From positions 62,001-126,000 of the forward strand of contig DATNBU010000024.1 of assembly GCA_035571835.1 (NCBI GenBank): DNA of 64,000 nt, read 5' to 3'. The notes under the pieces are model-generated. The model had not been told where the DNA came from, searched no databases, and was given only the letters and a program-made list of their open reading frames with translations. The translations under genes and the position numbers were made by a program. This DNA is from Candidatus Limnocylindrales bacterium (GTDB taxonomy: Bacteria > Desulfobacterota > Binatia > UBA1149 > CAITLU01). Positions 16,437 through 26,790 of this stretch are shown here, piece after piece; position 1 is the first letter of the stretch; each line of letters opens with the position of its first letter.

Positions 16437-18698
16437 TCACTCCCGCTCCGTCCCCTTCACCTGAAACCGCACGACACCGTACGTCTGCGCACCATCCGCG
16501 AGCACCAGCTCGTGCTGCCCGCGCACCGGTTCCCACATCAGCGGCGTCGCGGCGTGGCCGAGCTCGCGGCCGTCGAGTCGCCAGACCGTCTGCGCGGTTG
16601 CCGAGCGTGCCACGAGCGGAATGCGCTGGCGCTCTTTCGGAATGTCCGGATCGATCGCGAAGCGGCTGCCGTCGGCCGGCGCGGCGATGCGCGGCCAGTC
16701 GTCGAGGGGCTCGGCCGCGATATCTTGCGCGACATCGGTCGCGACATCGGGCTGCGTACCGGCGCGGTAATGCTCGCTGCGCGCGGGCTCGGCGTCGCGA
16801 GCGAACGCAGTCCATGCGTCGACGATTCCGTTGGGCATCGCCGGCGCGGCGCTCGCGACGTCGGCGTGCAGATAGCCCATCACGTCGTTCCAGACCGGTG
16901 CGGCGCCGGTGGTGCCGCTGACGTCGTGCATCGGCTCGCCCGAAAAATTGCCGACCCACACACCGACGGTGTAGCGGCTCGAAAAGCCGATGCACCAGTT
17001 GTCACGCATGTCCTTGCTCGTGCCGGTTTTCACGGCGCTCCAGAAGCGCGTCGCGAGCGGGTTTTCCAGATGGAACGTCGTCGCGCGGCTCTCGCGGTCG
17101 GCGAGGATGTCGCCGACGAGCCACGCCGTCTGCTCGTCGAACACCGCTCGCGACTCGCGCGCGTTTTCCGGACGCAGAGTGAGCGGGCTCCAACTGCCGC
17201 GGTTGGCGAGTGCCCGATACGCGCCGACGAGCTCCCACAGGCTGACGTCCGCCGAACCGAGCGCGAGCGACGGGCCGTACCAGCTTCCGCCCTGCGTGAC
17301 GCCGTCGAATCCGAGCTGCCGAAGCGTTGCGACGAATGAGTCTTCGCCCGCGAGCATCAGCATCCGCACCGCCGGAATGTTGAGCGACGCGGCCAGCGCG
17401 GTGCGCACCGACACCAGCCCGCGGAAGTTCCCGTCGTAGTTGGCCGGACGATACAGGCTGCCGTCGACGGGAACTTCGAGCGGCTCGTCCTCGAGCAGCG
17501 TCGCCGGAGTGACGAGCCCGCGCCCGAGCGCGAGCGCATAGAGGAACGGCTTCAGTGAAGATCCCGCCTGCCGTTTCGCGCGGACGCCGTCGACGTCGGA
17601 CGCGCGCGAAAGCCCGCGGACAGATCCGACATAAGCCAGCACCTGTCCGCTCGCATTGTCGACGACCAGCACCGCGCCGTCGCCTGCCGACCGGTCCTGG
17701 AGATCGCTGAGGCGGCGATGCAGCGACTCGACGGCGAGCGCCTGCACGCGCGCATCGATCGACGACTCTACGTCGCGGCATGCCGGTGCGCCGGCGACGA
17801 GGCGTCTCGCAGCATGCGGTGCGAGGTTCGTGCGCGGGCCCTGCGAGTCGGGCGTGCTCGCAACGCGCCGCACGGCTTCTTCGACGGCCGCCGGATCGGC
17901 ATCGAAGCGTGCTGCCACGCGCCGCGCGCGCGGAAGCAGCTCGGCCGCCGCGGCGTTGGGCGCGCGGATCGACGCGGCCAGCGCACTGCTTTCCTGCGAA
18001 GTGAGGCCATGCGGTGCCTTCGCGAAGATCGCGTAGGCCGCAGCGCGAACGCCTTCGACCTCGCCGCGCACCGGCACGAGGTTGAGGTAGGCCTCGAGGA
18101 TCTCGTCCTTGGTCCACGCGCGTTCGAGAGCCCATGCGGCGCGCATCTGTTGCCATTTTTCGATTGGACCGCGCTGGCTTCGGCCGGAGGTTTCGTCGCG
18201 CTGGCTCGCGCCGGACCTCTCATCGCGCTGGCTCTCGCCGATCCTCTCATCGCGCTGGCTCTCGCCGCGCTCTGCGCCCGTCCGCCTGCTGCCGCGTGCG
18301 AGCGAAGGGTCGAGGAGTGCCGCGAGCTGCATCGTGATCGTGCTTGCGCCGCGCCGGCTGCTGCCGTCGATCCATTGCTGTACAGCCGCCAGGATCGCTC
18401 GCCAGTCCACGCCGCCGTGTTCGGAAAACCGCCGGTCCTCCGAAAACACGACGGCGTCGACGAACGACGGCGAAACTTCCGCGAGAGCCGTCCACGCAAG
18501 CCTTCGCCGGGCGGGATCCGTTCTCGTCTCGTGCAGCACCTCGCCGCTCCGGTCGAGCACGCGCAGGTCCGACGGGCACCACGCGCCGCGCACCTGCTCG
18601 AAAGAAGGAAGCGCGCGCACCCGCGAGATGCTCCACTGGAACACGCCGGCCGCGATCAGCAGCGAAACGGCAAGCGTGCAGTAGAGAGCTCGTCGCAT
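16437..18698 (-). CDS. pbpC: penicillin-binding protein 1C
   Basis: A 753-residue bifunctional peptidoglycan synthase anchored in the inner membrane by an N-terminal segment (ALYCTLAVSLLIAAGVFQW). The glycosyltransferase domain shows SEDRRFSEHGGVDW and GASTITMQLA. The transpeptidase shows SxxK in GSSLKPF, SLN and KTGTSKD. A C-terminal PBP1C domain follows (about the last 90 residues). The true start (18698) lies 1 nt after the alpha-2-macroglobulin stop; pairing of the two genes is a well-known conserved arrangement. Oddly, a 27-bp repeat inserts four SQRDE-type 9-mers in the loop between glycosyltransferase motifs. Confidence 0.93.
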   Translation of the reverse strand: MRRALYCTLAVSLLIAAGVFQWSISRVRALPSFEQVRGAWCPSDLRVLDRSGEVLHETRTDPARRRLAWTALAEVSPSFVDAVVFSEDRRFSEHGGVDWRAILAAVQQWIDGSSRRGASTITMQLAALLDPSLARGSRRTGAERGESQRDERIGESQRDERSGASQRDETSGRSQRGPIEKWQQMRAAWALERAWTKDEILEAYLNLVPVRGEVEGVRAAAYAIFAKAPHGLTSQESSALAASIRAPNAAAAELLPRARRVAARFDADPAAVEEAVRRVASTPDSQGPRTNLAPHAARRLVAGAPACRDVESSIDARVQALAVESLHRRLSDLQDRSAGDGAVLVVDNASGQVLAYVGSVRGLSRASDVDGVRAKRQAGSSLKPFLYALALGRGLVTPATLLEDEPLEVPVDGSLYRPANYDGNFRGLVSVRTALAASLNIPAVRMLMLAGEDSFVATLRQLGFDGVTQGGSWYGPSLALGSADVSLWELVGAYRALANRGSWSPLTLRPENARESRAVFDEQTAWLVGDILADRESRATTFHLENPLATRFWSAVKTGTSKDMRDNWCIGFSSRYTVGVWVGNFSGEPMHDVSGTTGAAPVWNDVMGYLHADVASAAPAMPNGIVDAWTAFARDAEPARSEHYRAGTQPDVATDVAQDIAAEPLDDWPRIAAPADGSRFAIDPDIPKERQRIPLVARSATAQTVWRLDGRELGHAATPLMWEPVRGQHELVLADGAQTYGVVRFQVKGTERE
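18170..18277. repeat. 27-bp in-frame minisatellite in pbpC
   Basis: Four units of 27 bp (18170, 18197, 18224, 18251), each opening CGCGCTGGCT. On the coding strand they give 9-residue repeats such as GESQRDERI. The reading frame is preserved. Confidence 0.85.
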
Positions 18699-18699
18699 G

Positions 18700-21600
18700 C
18701 TACGGCTCGACGATGAGGTCGGTGTTCGGGGCCTCGCCGAACACTTCCGGCGCATACAGCGCCTCGACGCGCGTCGGCGGCAGGTGGAAGCTGCCGGCCT
18801 GGTTGAGGCGGATCGCATATTCGATGAACGCGTGACCGTCGGGCATCTGCTCGACGTACGCGCGCCATGATTCGTGGCTGCGCTCGACGTAGCGCGGCCA
18901 CAGCACGCCGTCTTTCATCTGCTGGATCCAGTCGGACCACGAAAGCTGCGGCGGCGGCGCTGCGCGTCCGAGGCCGCTGGCAAGATGCGACGCGCCGGTC
19001 GGAAGCGGATCCTCGATGACGACCCACCACATCGGCCGCTGCGCGTCGATGTCGAGGCGAATGCCCATGCGATCGCCGCGGCTCCACTTGCCGGGCGTGC
19101 GCGCATCGATCGCACGAACCGTTTTCGTGATGCGGTATCCGGCGGCGACCGGAGCCGTACGCGCGACTGCTGCGCGCGACGTCGTCGTGATCCACGGCTT
19201 GCCGCTGCCCTGCTGCGCGACCGCCATCGTCGCCTCCGCCGGCGGCCACGGCAGCGTGACCGGCGCGGGCTCGGGCACGGACCATTCGATGGCTCGCGCC
19301 TGGTCGGCGAGCGCGACGGTGGTGCGGCCGGCGACCGGCTCGCTCTCGTAGGTTTTTTCGAACGTGCGCATCGCGAGCACGGCCCAGGCATTGGCGACCG
19401 TCGTGTCGAGCGCTCCGTCCTTGCGGCGCGCGACGAGGCCGCGCAGGATCCGCGGCGCGTCTTCCTTCCAAAGGTTGCGCTCGGCCACGAGCAGCAGCAG
19501 GCGCGCGGCGTTCGAATCCGGACCCGCCATCATCCACCAGATCGCGTCGTCTTTTTCGGTCGTGAAGACGAGCGTCGTGCCCGACAGGTCGAGCCGCGCG
19601 CGCAGGATTCTTTCGGCGGCGCGCCGTTTGCTGTCGGCCGCCGGCAGCTGCGCTGCACCGGCGCCGACCGGCAGATGAAGAAGGATGCTCCACCAGTCGA
19701 GCACGCTCGACGTCGGCCACAGCTCGGGCTGGATCGCGATCGTCGAGAGCATCGCCGGATCGGCGGCGCCGATGCGCGCGAGCGCTTCGACGGCGGCGAG
19801 CTTGCGCAGCGAAAGATCCGGAAGCGGCAGCCACGACGGGCGAACGACGCTGCCGTTCACGTAGCCGACGAGTCCGTCCTTCATGCGCGTCAGGAGCTCT
19901 TCCGGAATCTTGCGCCCCGCTGCCGTCGCGATCGAGATCACGTATGCCGTCAGGCGGTCGTCGCCCGGCGTCTGGCCGGGGAAGTACCCGAGCAGTCCGT
20001 CACCGTCGATGTACGTGCCGAGCTCGCCCATGATCTTCTGCCACGCGTCGTCGTCTTCGCGTCCGATTGCGATCGATACGCGCTGCTCGAGGCACGAGTA
20101 CCGGTAGTGCGCGAGCCAGTCCTTCAGCGGCGCGACGCCTGCAGCCAGCGATGCGGCGGCACTGACGACGATGCCGCTTCCGGCAGCGCCGGTATCGGCA
20201 TCGGCGGGCGCCCGCACCGGCATCGAGATCGAACCGTCGAGCTGCGCGAGCGTGGACTGCACGACGCGCACCGGCTCACGCGGAATGATCCGCTGGCGGA
20301 TCGTGAGCAGGTCTTCGGCGGCCGGCGCGGCCGATGCGCGCATGCTGTAGACGAGCTCGCTCGCACCGGCGGGAACCTTGACCGGCCATACGAGCACGCG
20401 CGACTCGCCCGGGCCGACGGCAACTTCCTGCGCGGGAAGGTCGACCTTGCCGGCATTTCCGTTTGCTTCGGCGCTTCCGAACGCGCGCACGACGAGCGGG
20501 CTCTGGCCGGTGTTTCGCACCGTGAACTCGGCTCCGAGCTCGTCGCGCTCGCGCGCGAGCGGCGGAAGGCCCGACAGGATCGACAGCTCGCGGTTCGCGC
20601 GAATGGTCGTGCTGCCCTTGCCGAACTGGCCCGCGCCGGCCGTCGCGACCGCGACGATCCGGAACGACGTCAGCGAATCGTTGAGCGGCACTTCCACGTC
20701 GGCTTCGCCGGCCGCGTCGAGCTTGACGCGCGGCGACCAGAACAACAGCGTGTCGAACAGCTCGCGCGTCGATCCGTTGCCGCCGCCGCCGCCGGTCGGC
20801 AGTGCCTTCTTGCCGAAGTGCCGCTTGCCGATCACCTGGCCCTGCGCGGTCGATGTCTCCACCTCGCAGCTGCGGTGCGACATCATTGCATCGAGCAGGT
20901 TCCAGCTGCGGTTTTCGGAAAGCTCGAGCAGGCCTTCGTCGACGGCGGCGATCGCGACTTCGCTGCCGGCCTCGGGCGGCCTTCCTTCCGGATCGCGCAC
21001 GCGCACGTGCACCCTGGCTTTTTCGCGCGTGCGGTACAGCTCGCGGTCGCTTTTCACGTCCACGGCCAGGCGATGGGTCTTCCAGTCGACGGTGAGCTCG
21101 GTCAGCCCGAGCTTGAATGCCGGCCGGCCGAGATCGAGGAGCGCAGTCGGCTGAACGTCGCCGACGCGACCTCGCACGGCGAGCACCGAGATGAAAATGT
21201 TCGGGGCCTCGTCGCCGCCGATCGCAACCTCGACGACCGGATTCTCACCGGTGAGATGGACGACCTGCGTGAGACCGACACCTTCGCGCTCGGTGGTGAC
21301 GAGCGCGGTCGCTTCGCGAAACGGCATGCGGACCTGGAGCCGCGCCGTTTCTCCCGGTTCGTACGAACGCTTCTCCGGAACCAGCTCGATGCGATCGCCC
21401 GCGTGATTTTCAAAGCCCGAGCTTTCCTCGCCGACCCAGACTTCGGAGTGCGTCGTGGCGGTGTTGCCTTCGGGGTCGGTGACGATGGCTTCGAGCACGA
21501 CCTGACCGTCGGCGGGAGCCTTGGCCTCGCACCGGAAGCGGCCCTGCGCGTCGCTCCGGCCTTCGCACAGCACGCCGAGGCGTCTGGTCTCCGACGTGTT

Positions 21601-24510
21601 GTCGTAGTCGTAGAAACCGCCGACGAGGCGTTTGCGGTGCGACAGCCAGCGGCGCGACGCGGCTTCGATACGGACCGGCGTACCTGCCGACGGCTTTCCG
21701 TCGGTCGTCAGCACGACCACCTGCGGATGCAGCGTCTCGCCGGTATCGAGCCAGTCCTCGACGCGGAGGCCGGGCACGCGCGAAGCTGCCATCAGAGTCC
21801 GCGTGGTCGCGACGTTGACGGTCTCGCCGTTCGGATCGCGGAACTCGGCTTCGACGACGAGGTCGGTCGGCCGATCGATGGCCGGCAGGTCCGCGAGCGT
21901 GACGCGGCCTGCGCCGGCAGCGTCGAGCGTCAGCTCTTTTTTGGGAAGCGATCGCGACACCGGCTCGCCGGAGCCTTCGCCGTCACAGTCTCCTTCCTCG
22001 CAGTCGTCCGATTGCGCCGCTTCTTCGATCGGGCCCGCGGCGAACGTGAAGCCTTCGTAATCGTCGGGCGCGGTAAACGCGCCGGGCACGAGCTCGCTGC
22101 GCAGCACCACCGGCAGGCCCGAAGCTGCGCCGCCCGACAGGTAGCGAACCGACAGGTCGACGTCGACCGACTTCGGCCGGGCGGGAAGCGTCGGCGGAAC
22201 GATCACGTCGCCGTGCATCAGCGGCACGCGAAACTGCTCGACGCGAAACGTTCCGGATTCGACGACGGATGATCCGGCCGTGAACTGCACGGTGTAGGTG
22301 CCGAGCGTCGCGCCGGCCGGCACGGCCCACTCGCCAGCGGCCAGACCCTGATCGTCGAACGCGACTTCGATCGGATAGGACTGGCCGCTGGCGGTGTGCT
22401 CGATCGTAGCCTTGACCGATCGTGCGTCCGCCGGCGGAATCTCGAATCCCGATGCGATCGTGCGCGTGCGCAGCACGTGCTTCATGTGGACGGTTTCGCC
22501 CTGGCGATAGAGCGGCCGGTCGAACACGGTGCGCAGCGCCGGACCGCCGCCGGACCATTCGCCGCCCGAAACGTGGAAGCGCCACGCTTCGATGCCGTCG
22601 CCCCACGACGTATGCACGAAGCTCATGTCGCCGGCGGTGCGCGCGACCACGAGAAGCCCGGAATCGAGCCCGGATATCGCCGGCGACGACGTGTAGTCGT
22701 ACGAGACGTCCGTCTCTTCCCCTTGCGGCTCGACGGCCGCGCCGTCGTTCCAGCAGCTCGGCAGGTCGGTCTGCTTCGGCAGCATGCGGAAACGCGCGAC
22801 ACCGTCGGCGCCTGTCTCCGCGGACGCGAGCTCCTTGCCGTTGCAGTCGCTGACCGTGACGCGCGCGCCGCCGACCGGGGACGCCGTGTCGAGCGTGGTC
22901 ACCCATGCGATCGAGCTCTCGCGGCCGTACTTGAAGTGCACCGCAAGGTTGGTGACGAGCACGCCCGCTGCGACGTACATCGTGCGCCCGGTGCTGAGCA
23001 GCGCCGCGCCGAGCATCGGGCTTGCGAGCTCGACGATATGCAGGCCCGGCCTCTCGAGCGGGATGCCGACGACTTCGGTCTCTTTCGAAGGCAGCGGTTT
23101 CGGAAGCGTGAAGCTCGTCTTTTCGCCGGCCGTCTCGAGACGCCGCGTTTCGGGCTCCGGCGCCGCGCCGGGCGCAGTCTTCGCTGGTGCGACTTTGGGG
23201 AACTCGAAGATCGAATGGTGCCTCGAGACGGCGCCGAGCCGGCGCAGCCAGCCGAGAATGCGCGCCGGATCGTCCGCGCTCACGCGCACGTCGACGCCCG
23301 TTACCGGCGGGGTGCCGTCGGCTACCGCTGCCGCGGTAGCGCGCGTGCCCGGTACGATCTGCTCGATGTTGCGAAGCGTGACCGGAAGCGCCGGCTCGGC
23401 ATTGCGCTCGACGATGCCGAACGGCGCCGCGAACTTGGCGAGCACCGGCATCGCTCCGGTCTTTGCAACGAGCGCGGGCGCCTCGAGCACGCGGCCGGCA
23501 TCGTCGCGAAGGTCGCGCGGAAGCTCGACCGTGTACGCCGCGTTCTCGGAAAACGGTCCGGGAAAAATCACCGTGGTGATTTCGCCGTCGCTGTCGTCGG
23601 CGGGCTTCGGCTTCTGCTCGCTTCCGTCCGGTCCTTTCAGCCGGATCGCATCGAACGCTTCGCGCGAAATCGGCGCGGTGAAATTGAGCCGGATCGGCTT
23701 GATCGGCACGCAGCCGGCGCGCGCATTCTCGCGAGTACACGAAAGCTCGACGTCGAATCGCGAGCGCGTCTTGAACTCGAAGACCTGGGGCTTGTCGGTC
23801 GCGATGCCGCTGGTCGAGCGAATGCCGGCCGACCACTGCAGGCGCACCTTCCTGTCGTTCGGAAACGTGCGTCGCGCCCGGATCGCGAGGATCGGCGGCG
23901 ACGGGCGCGACCACGACGACAAGGTTGCAAGAATGGCATCGAGATCCGCGCCTTCGACCTTGTCGGCTTCGATGCGTCCGGGAAGGCCGTCGACGTAGAA
24001 TCCGATCCGGCCCTGCGCCTGCGCGAAGTCGACGTCGGCATCGAGACCGAGCAGGAAGACCTGCTGCTCGTCGATGCCTTCGTACTCGCCCGGCGTCGGC
24101 GTGATCGAAATGACGGCGGGCCCGCCGGTCGAGAACGCGAAGGCTCGTTTGCCGCCGGCCGGGCTTCCGCTCGTCGACCTGAGATCGTCACGCAGCGTGA
24201 ACGTGCAGCGCACTCCGCCGGCGACGGGTTTCTCGAAGTCGTAAACCCAGTTGGTTGCATCGATCCAGCGGCTCGAGCCCTTGGCCGGACAGTCGATGAC
24301 GAACGGCGGTGCGAGGTCGCGAAGATCGCCGAACGGAACCATCGGCGCTGAAAATCGCGCGGTGACCTGATGCGGTTGCTTGACGATCCCCTGCGGCGAG
24401 AACTCCTGCACCGTAACCGCGGCGGCACGCGCCGACGGTGTGAACAGAGACACGAGCAGCAGGGAGACGAAAAGGATGTGAGAAGACCGGTACGGCCGAA
24501 GGGTTTTCAC
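18700..24510 (-). CDS. bacterial alpha-2-macroglobulin (YfhM-like)
   Basis: A 1936-residue periplasmic protease trap. A signal peptide (HILFVSLLLVSLFTPSARA) begins at a GTG start; no lipobox Cys is seen, unlike E. coli YfhM, so it may be soluble. Repeated MG-type beta domains fill the first ~1250 residues. The thioester motif CLEQ lies at about residues 1473-1476 (YSCLEQ) in the terpenoid-like helical domain. It is followed by pbpC (1 nt apart) and preceded by a TolC-like gene 83 bp upstream, all on the minus strand. The family is thought to guard the periplasm when the wall is breached, with PBP1C repairing it. Confidence 0.93.
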   Translation of the reverse strand: MKTLRPYRSSHILFVSLLLVSLFTPSARAAAVTVQEFSPQGIVKQPHQVTARFSAPMVPFGDLRDLAPPFVIDCPAKGSSRWIDATNWVYDFEKPVAGGVRCTFTLRDDLRSTSGSPAGGKRAFAFSTGGPAVISITPTPGEYEGIDEQQVFLLGLDADVDFAQAQGRIGFYVDGLPGRIEADKVEGADLDAILATLSSWSRPSPPILAIRARRTFPNDRKVRLQWSAGIRSTSGIATDKPQVFEFKTRSRFDVELSCTRENARAGCVPIKPIRLNFTAPISREAFDAIRLKGPDGSEQKPKPADDSDGEITTVIFPGPFSENAAYTVELPRDLRDDAGRVLEAPALVAKTGAMPVLAKFAAPFGIVERNAEPALPVTLRNIEQIVPGTRATAAAVADGTPPVTGVDVRVSADDPARILGWLRRLGAVSRHHSIFEFPKVAPAKTAPGAAPEPETRRLETAGEKTSFTLPKPLPSKETEVVGIPLERPGLHIVELASPMLGAALLSTGRTMYVAAGVLVTNLAVHFKYGRESSIAWVTTLDTASPVGGARVTVSDCNGKELASAETGADGVARFRMLPKQTDLPSCWNDGAAVEPQGEETDVSYDYTSSPAISGLDSGLLVVARTAGDMSFVHTSWGDGIEAWRFHVSGGEWSGGGPALRTVFDRPLYRQGETVHMKHVLRTRTIASGFEIPPADARSVKATIEHTASGQSYPIEVAFDDQGLAAGEWAVPAGATLGTYTVQFTAGSSVVESGTFRVEQFRVPLMHGDVIVPPTLPARPKSVDVDLSVRYLSGGAASGLPVVLRSELVPGAFTAPDDYEGFTFAAGPIEEAAQSDDCEEGDCDGEGSGEPVSRSLPKKELTLDAAGAGRVTLADLPAIDRPTDLVVEAEFRDPNGETVNVATTRTLMAASRVPGLRVEDWLDTGETLHPQVVVLTTDGKPSAGTPVRIEAASRRWLSHRKRLVGGFYDYDNTSETRRLGVLCEGRSDAQGRFRCEAKAPADGQVVLEAIVTDPEGNTATTHSEVWVGEESSGFENHAGDRIELVPEKRSYEPGETARLQVRMPFREATALVTTEREGVGLTQVVHLTGENPVVEVAIGGDEAPNIFISVLAVRGRVGDVQPTALLDLGRPAFKLGLTELTVDWKTHRLAVDVKSDRELYRTREKARVHVRVRDPEGRPPEAGSEVAIAAVDEGLLELSENRSWNLLDAMMSHRSCEVETSTAQGQVIGKRHFGKKALPTGGGGGNGSTRELFDTLLFWSPRVKLDAAGEADVEVPLNDSLTSFRIVAVATAGAGQFGKGSTTIRANRELSILSGLPPLARERDELGAEFTVRNTGQSPLVVRAFGSAEANGNAGKVDLPAQEVAVGPGESRVLVWPVKVPAGASELVYSMRASAAPAAEDLLTIRQRIIPREPVRVVQSTLAQLDGSISMPVRAPADADTGAAGSGIVVSAAASLAAGVAPLKDWLAHYRYSCLEQRVSIAIGREDDDAWQKIMGELGTYIDGDGLLGYFPGQTPGDDRLTAYVISIATAAGRKIPEELLTRMKDGLVGYVNGSVVRPSWLPLPDLSLRKLAAVEALARIGAADPAMLSTIAIQPELWPTSSVLDWWSILLHLPVGAGAAQLPAADSKRRAAERILRARLDLSGTTLVFTTEKDDAIWWMMAGPDSNAARLLLLVAERNLWKEDAPRILRGLVARRKDGALDTTVANAWAVLAMRTFEKTYESEPVAGRTTVALADQARAIEWSVPEPAPVTLPWPPAEATMAVAQQGSGKPWITTTSRAAVARTAPVAAGYRITKTVRAIDARTPGKWSRGDRMGIRLDIDAQRPMWWVVIEDPLPTGASHLASGLGRAAPPPQLSWSDWIQQMKDGVLWPRYVERSHESWRAYVEQMPDGHAFIEYAIRLNQAGSFHLPPTRVEALYAPEVFGEAPNTDLIVEP

Positions 24511-24593
24511 GCGCGCGACAATACGCCCGATGTCGCGGAACCCGCAATGCCGTCGCAGCCCGCAATGTCGCGGAAGATGCCGCGGCCGCTAGC

Positions 24594-26531
24594 TCAGAAC
24601 AGATACCACCACGGCTTGCCGGGCGCGCTCGGGCTTTGAATCTCGATCCCGAAACGGGCGAGCAGGGTCCCCTCCGCCATGCGGAGCCGGGTAACGGCGC
24701 GGGCGTGGTCGGTGATCGCCCGCACCTCGGATGCAAGCGCGATCGCGAGCTTCTCCTGGAAGTCGAGCACGTCCTTCGTCGTGACCGCACCGAGCTCGTA
24801 GCGGCGCGTCTGGTTGCGGACGTTCTCTTCGGCAAGCTCGCGTGACGCTTTCGATGCGGTGACGCGCTTGGCCGCCGATTCGACGTCGGCCAGTGCACGC
24901 TCCACGTCGAGAGCGACGTTCGAGATCGTCTGCTCGAGGTCGCGGGACGCCTGGCGGACCTCGATTTCGGCCTTCGCGACGTCGGCGCGGGCGCGGGCAT
25001 TTCCGAACGGGATCTCGATCTCGAAGCCGACGGCGTAGTCGTGGAAATCGTCTCCCCACAGGTCGAACGCATCGCCGTATCCGCCGCCATAGATCGATCG
25101 CACCTGCTGGCGCTGGTTCTCGTCAAGGATCGGTTCGCCCGTCTCCGTGTCGCGCAGCACCTGGGCATCGCCGGACAGTCCGAGGAATCCGTAGTGGCCG
25201 ACGAGGCTGAGATCCCAGAGCCGCTGGTTGTGCTCGTTCTTCTCCTGGATGCGACGGCGGCCGAGCGCGTATGTCGCTGCACGGATCTCCGCGCGGCACT
25301 CGGCGGCGGTTCGAAGACTCGACTGCCGGTCGAGCTCGATCGGCGTCACGACGTGTTCTTCGACGGGGACGACCGGCTCGGGCGCCTTGCCGGCCGCGGC
25401 GCCGAGCATGACCTTGTACTGCAGGTCATGAGCAGCAACCGTCAGTGCGTTCTCGATGACGATCGAACGTTCGAGGCGTGCGGCTGCATCGGCTTCGGCT
25501 TCCTTGACTGCCACCGGCGCAAGCAGCCCGACGTCGACCTTGGCCTGGGCTTCGCGCACGAGCTCACGCGCGAGCGCAATCGATCGCCGGCTGACCTCGA
25601 GCTCGGCCGCTGCCTGCTCGTACGTCCAGTACACGTCGATGATGTCGGAGACGAAACGCGAAAGATTCGCTTCGAACTGCGCCAGCGACTCCTCGGCATC
25701 CGACCTCGCGACGAGCACGGCGGTGGTCTCGTTGCTGGCCCAGAAATTTCTGAGCAGCGGCTGCCGGAACGAAAGCGTGAGCCGCTCGTCGTAACGCGGA
25801 TTGAGACCGTAGAACGGGGAATTGGTGTGGACGGCCTGGTTGTTCCAGGTCAGGTCCATGAAGCCTCCGCTTCGGAACAGCTTCGAGAGCGACGCGCCCG
25901 AGCGAATCGCCCGTTCGTTGAAGACCGGACTGGTTCCCGACGTGAGCGAGCTGGCCGACGGTGCGCGGATGTCGCTGCCGACGACGTTCGCGTGCACTTT
26001 CGGATCGAACGGCTCGGTCGCGCCGAACGGCTCCCACGCGTCGCGATTCGGGATCTCTCCCTGCGCGCGGATTCCGGGATTGTTCGCGACCGCGAAACGC
26101 ACGGCTTCGGTAAGGCTGAGGCGCCTCGGCTCGCCCTGCGTGCGGCTGATCTCTCCGAGCATGCGCTCGACGATCCGGGCGGCGGTCGCATCGGCGCCTG
26201 CCATGCCGTTGGTCGGATGGTGGACCTCGGGCGATGGAGCAGCGAGCGCGTCTTTTGCCGGACGCGAGTGCATCAGCCCGGGCGCCGGTATCGCGACCGG
26301 CGCTCGTCCGGAAGCTTCCTTTTTTTCGCGCTGCGTTCCGGCCGTATCGTCGGCGGGATCCTGCGCACGAGCCTGCACGGCCGCGAGCACGATGGTCACG
26401 GCCAGCAGGGCGAACAGCCGCTTGTGCGAGCGCGGCGAGCGGCCGTCGCCTCGTCGAAGGCTCGATCCGGACAAACGGCAGCAATTCCGCGATAGCCGGA
26501 ACAGGCGCTGGTGAAAAAATCCGTGTGTCAT
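24594..26531 (-). CDS. TolC-family outer membrane efflux protein
   Basis: About 645 residues; the start at 26531 is chosen because the signal peptide (KRLFALLAVTIVLAAVQARA) follows, though the frame is open to 26654. The body has the two repeated OEP-type halves with long coiled helices (RRLSLTEAVRFAVANNPGIR; later EIEVRQASRDLEQTISNVAL and ALADVESAAKRVTASKASRE). It is longer than typical TolC because of an N-terminal extension and insertions. No inner-membrane pump or adaptor is adjacent; the neighbours downstream on the same strand are alpha-2-macroglobulin and pbpC. Confidence 0.85.
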   Translation of the reverse strand: MTHGFFHQRLFRLSRNCCRLSGSSLRRGDGRSPRSHKRLFALLAVTIVLAAVQARAQDPADDTAGTQREKKEASGRAPVAIPAPGLMHSRPAKDALAAPSPEVHHPTNGMAGADATAARIVERMLGEISRTQGEPRRLSLTEAVRFAVANNPGIRAQGEIPNRDAWEPFGATEPFDPKVHANVVGSDIRAPSASSLTSGTSPVFNERAIRSGASLSKLFRSGGFMDLTWNNQAVHTNSPFYGLNPRYDERLTLSFRQPLLRNFWASNETTAVLVARSDAEESLAQFEANLSRFVSDIIDVYWTYEQAAAELEVSRRSIALARELVREAQAKVDVGLLAPVAVKEAEADAAARLERSIVIENALTVAAHDLQYKVMLGAAAGKAPEPVVPVEEHVVTPIELDRQSSLRTAAECRAEIRAATYALGRRRIQEKNEHNQRLWDLSLVGHYGFLGLSGDAQVLRDTETGEPILDENQRQQVRSIYGGGYGDAFDLWGDDFHDYAVGFEIEIPFGNARARADVAKAEIEVRQASRDLEQTISNVALDVERALADVESAAKRVTASKASRELAEENVRNQTRRYELGAVTTKDVLDFQEKLAIALASEVRAITDHARAVTRLRMAEGTLLARFGIEIQSPSAPGKPWWYLF

Positions 26532-26684
26532 CAGTGCGCGGTCGGGAGCGTCCGGATCATCGGAACCTTTGCCGGACCGTGCGGACCTGCACAGCACGCA
26601 GCGGCTCGTATTGGAGCGGCGGAACTCAACGAAAGCGCACCTTTTTCGCAGCATGAGCAGGTGTCAAGTCGCGGCGGCGGTTTG

Positions 26685-26713
26685 TTGACATCCGGAGGGG
26701 GCGGGAATATCCG
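26685..26713 (+). promoter_or_regulatory. sigma70-like promoter before aminotransferase
   Basis: A consensus TTGACA (26685-26690) and TATCCG (26708-26713) with a 17-bp spacer, about 80 bp before the aminotransferase ATG. The -10 is weak. Confidence 0.4.
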
Positions 26714-26790
26714 ACGTCGGGAGATCCGAGGCCGCCGAGGCGTACGTCTCTGCGGACGAAGCTCACGGCCTCTTTCCCCCGCTCGAACCC

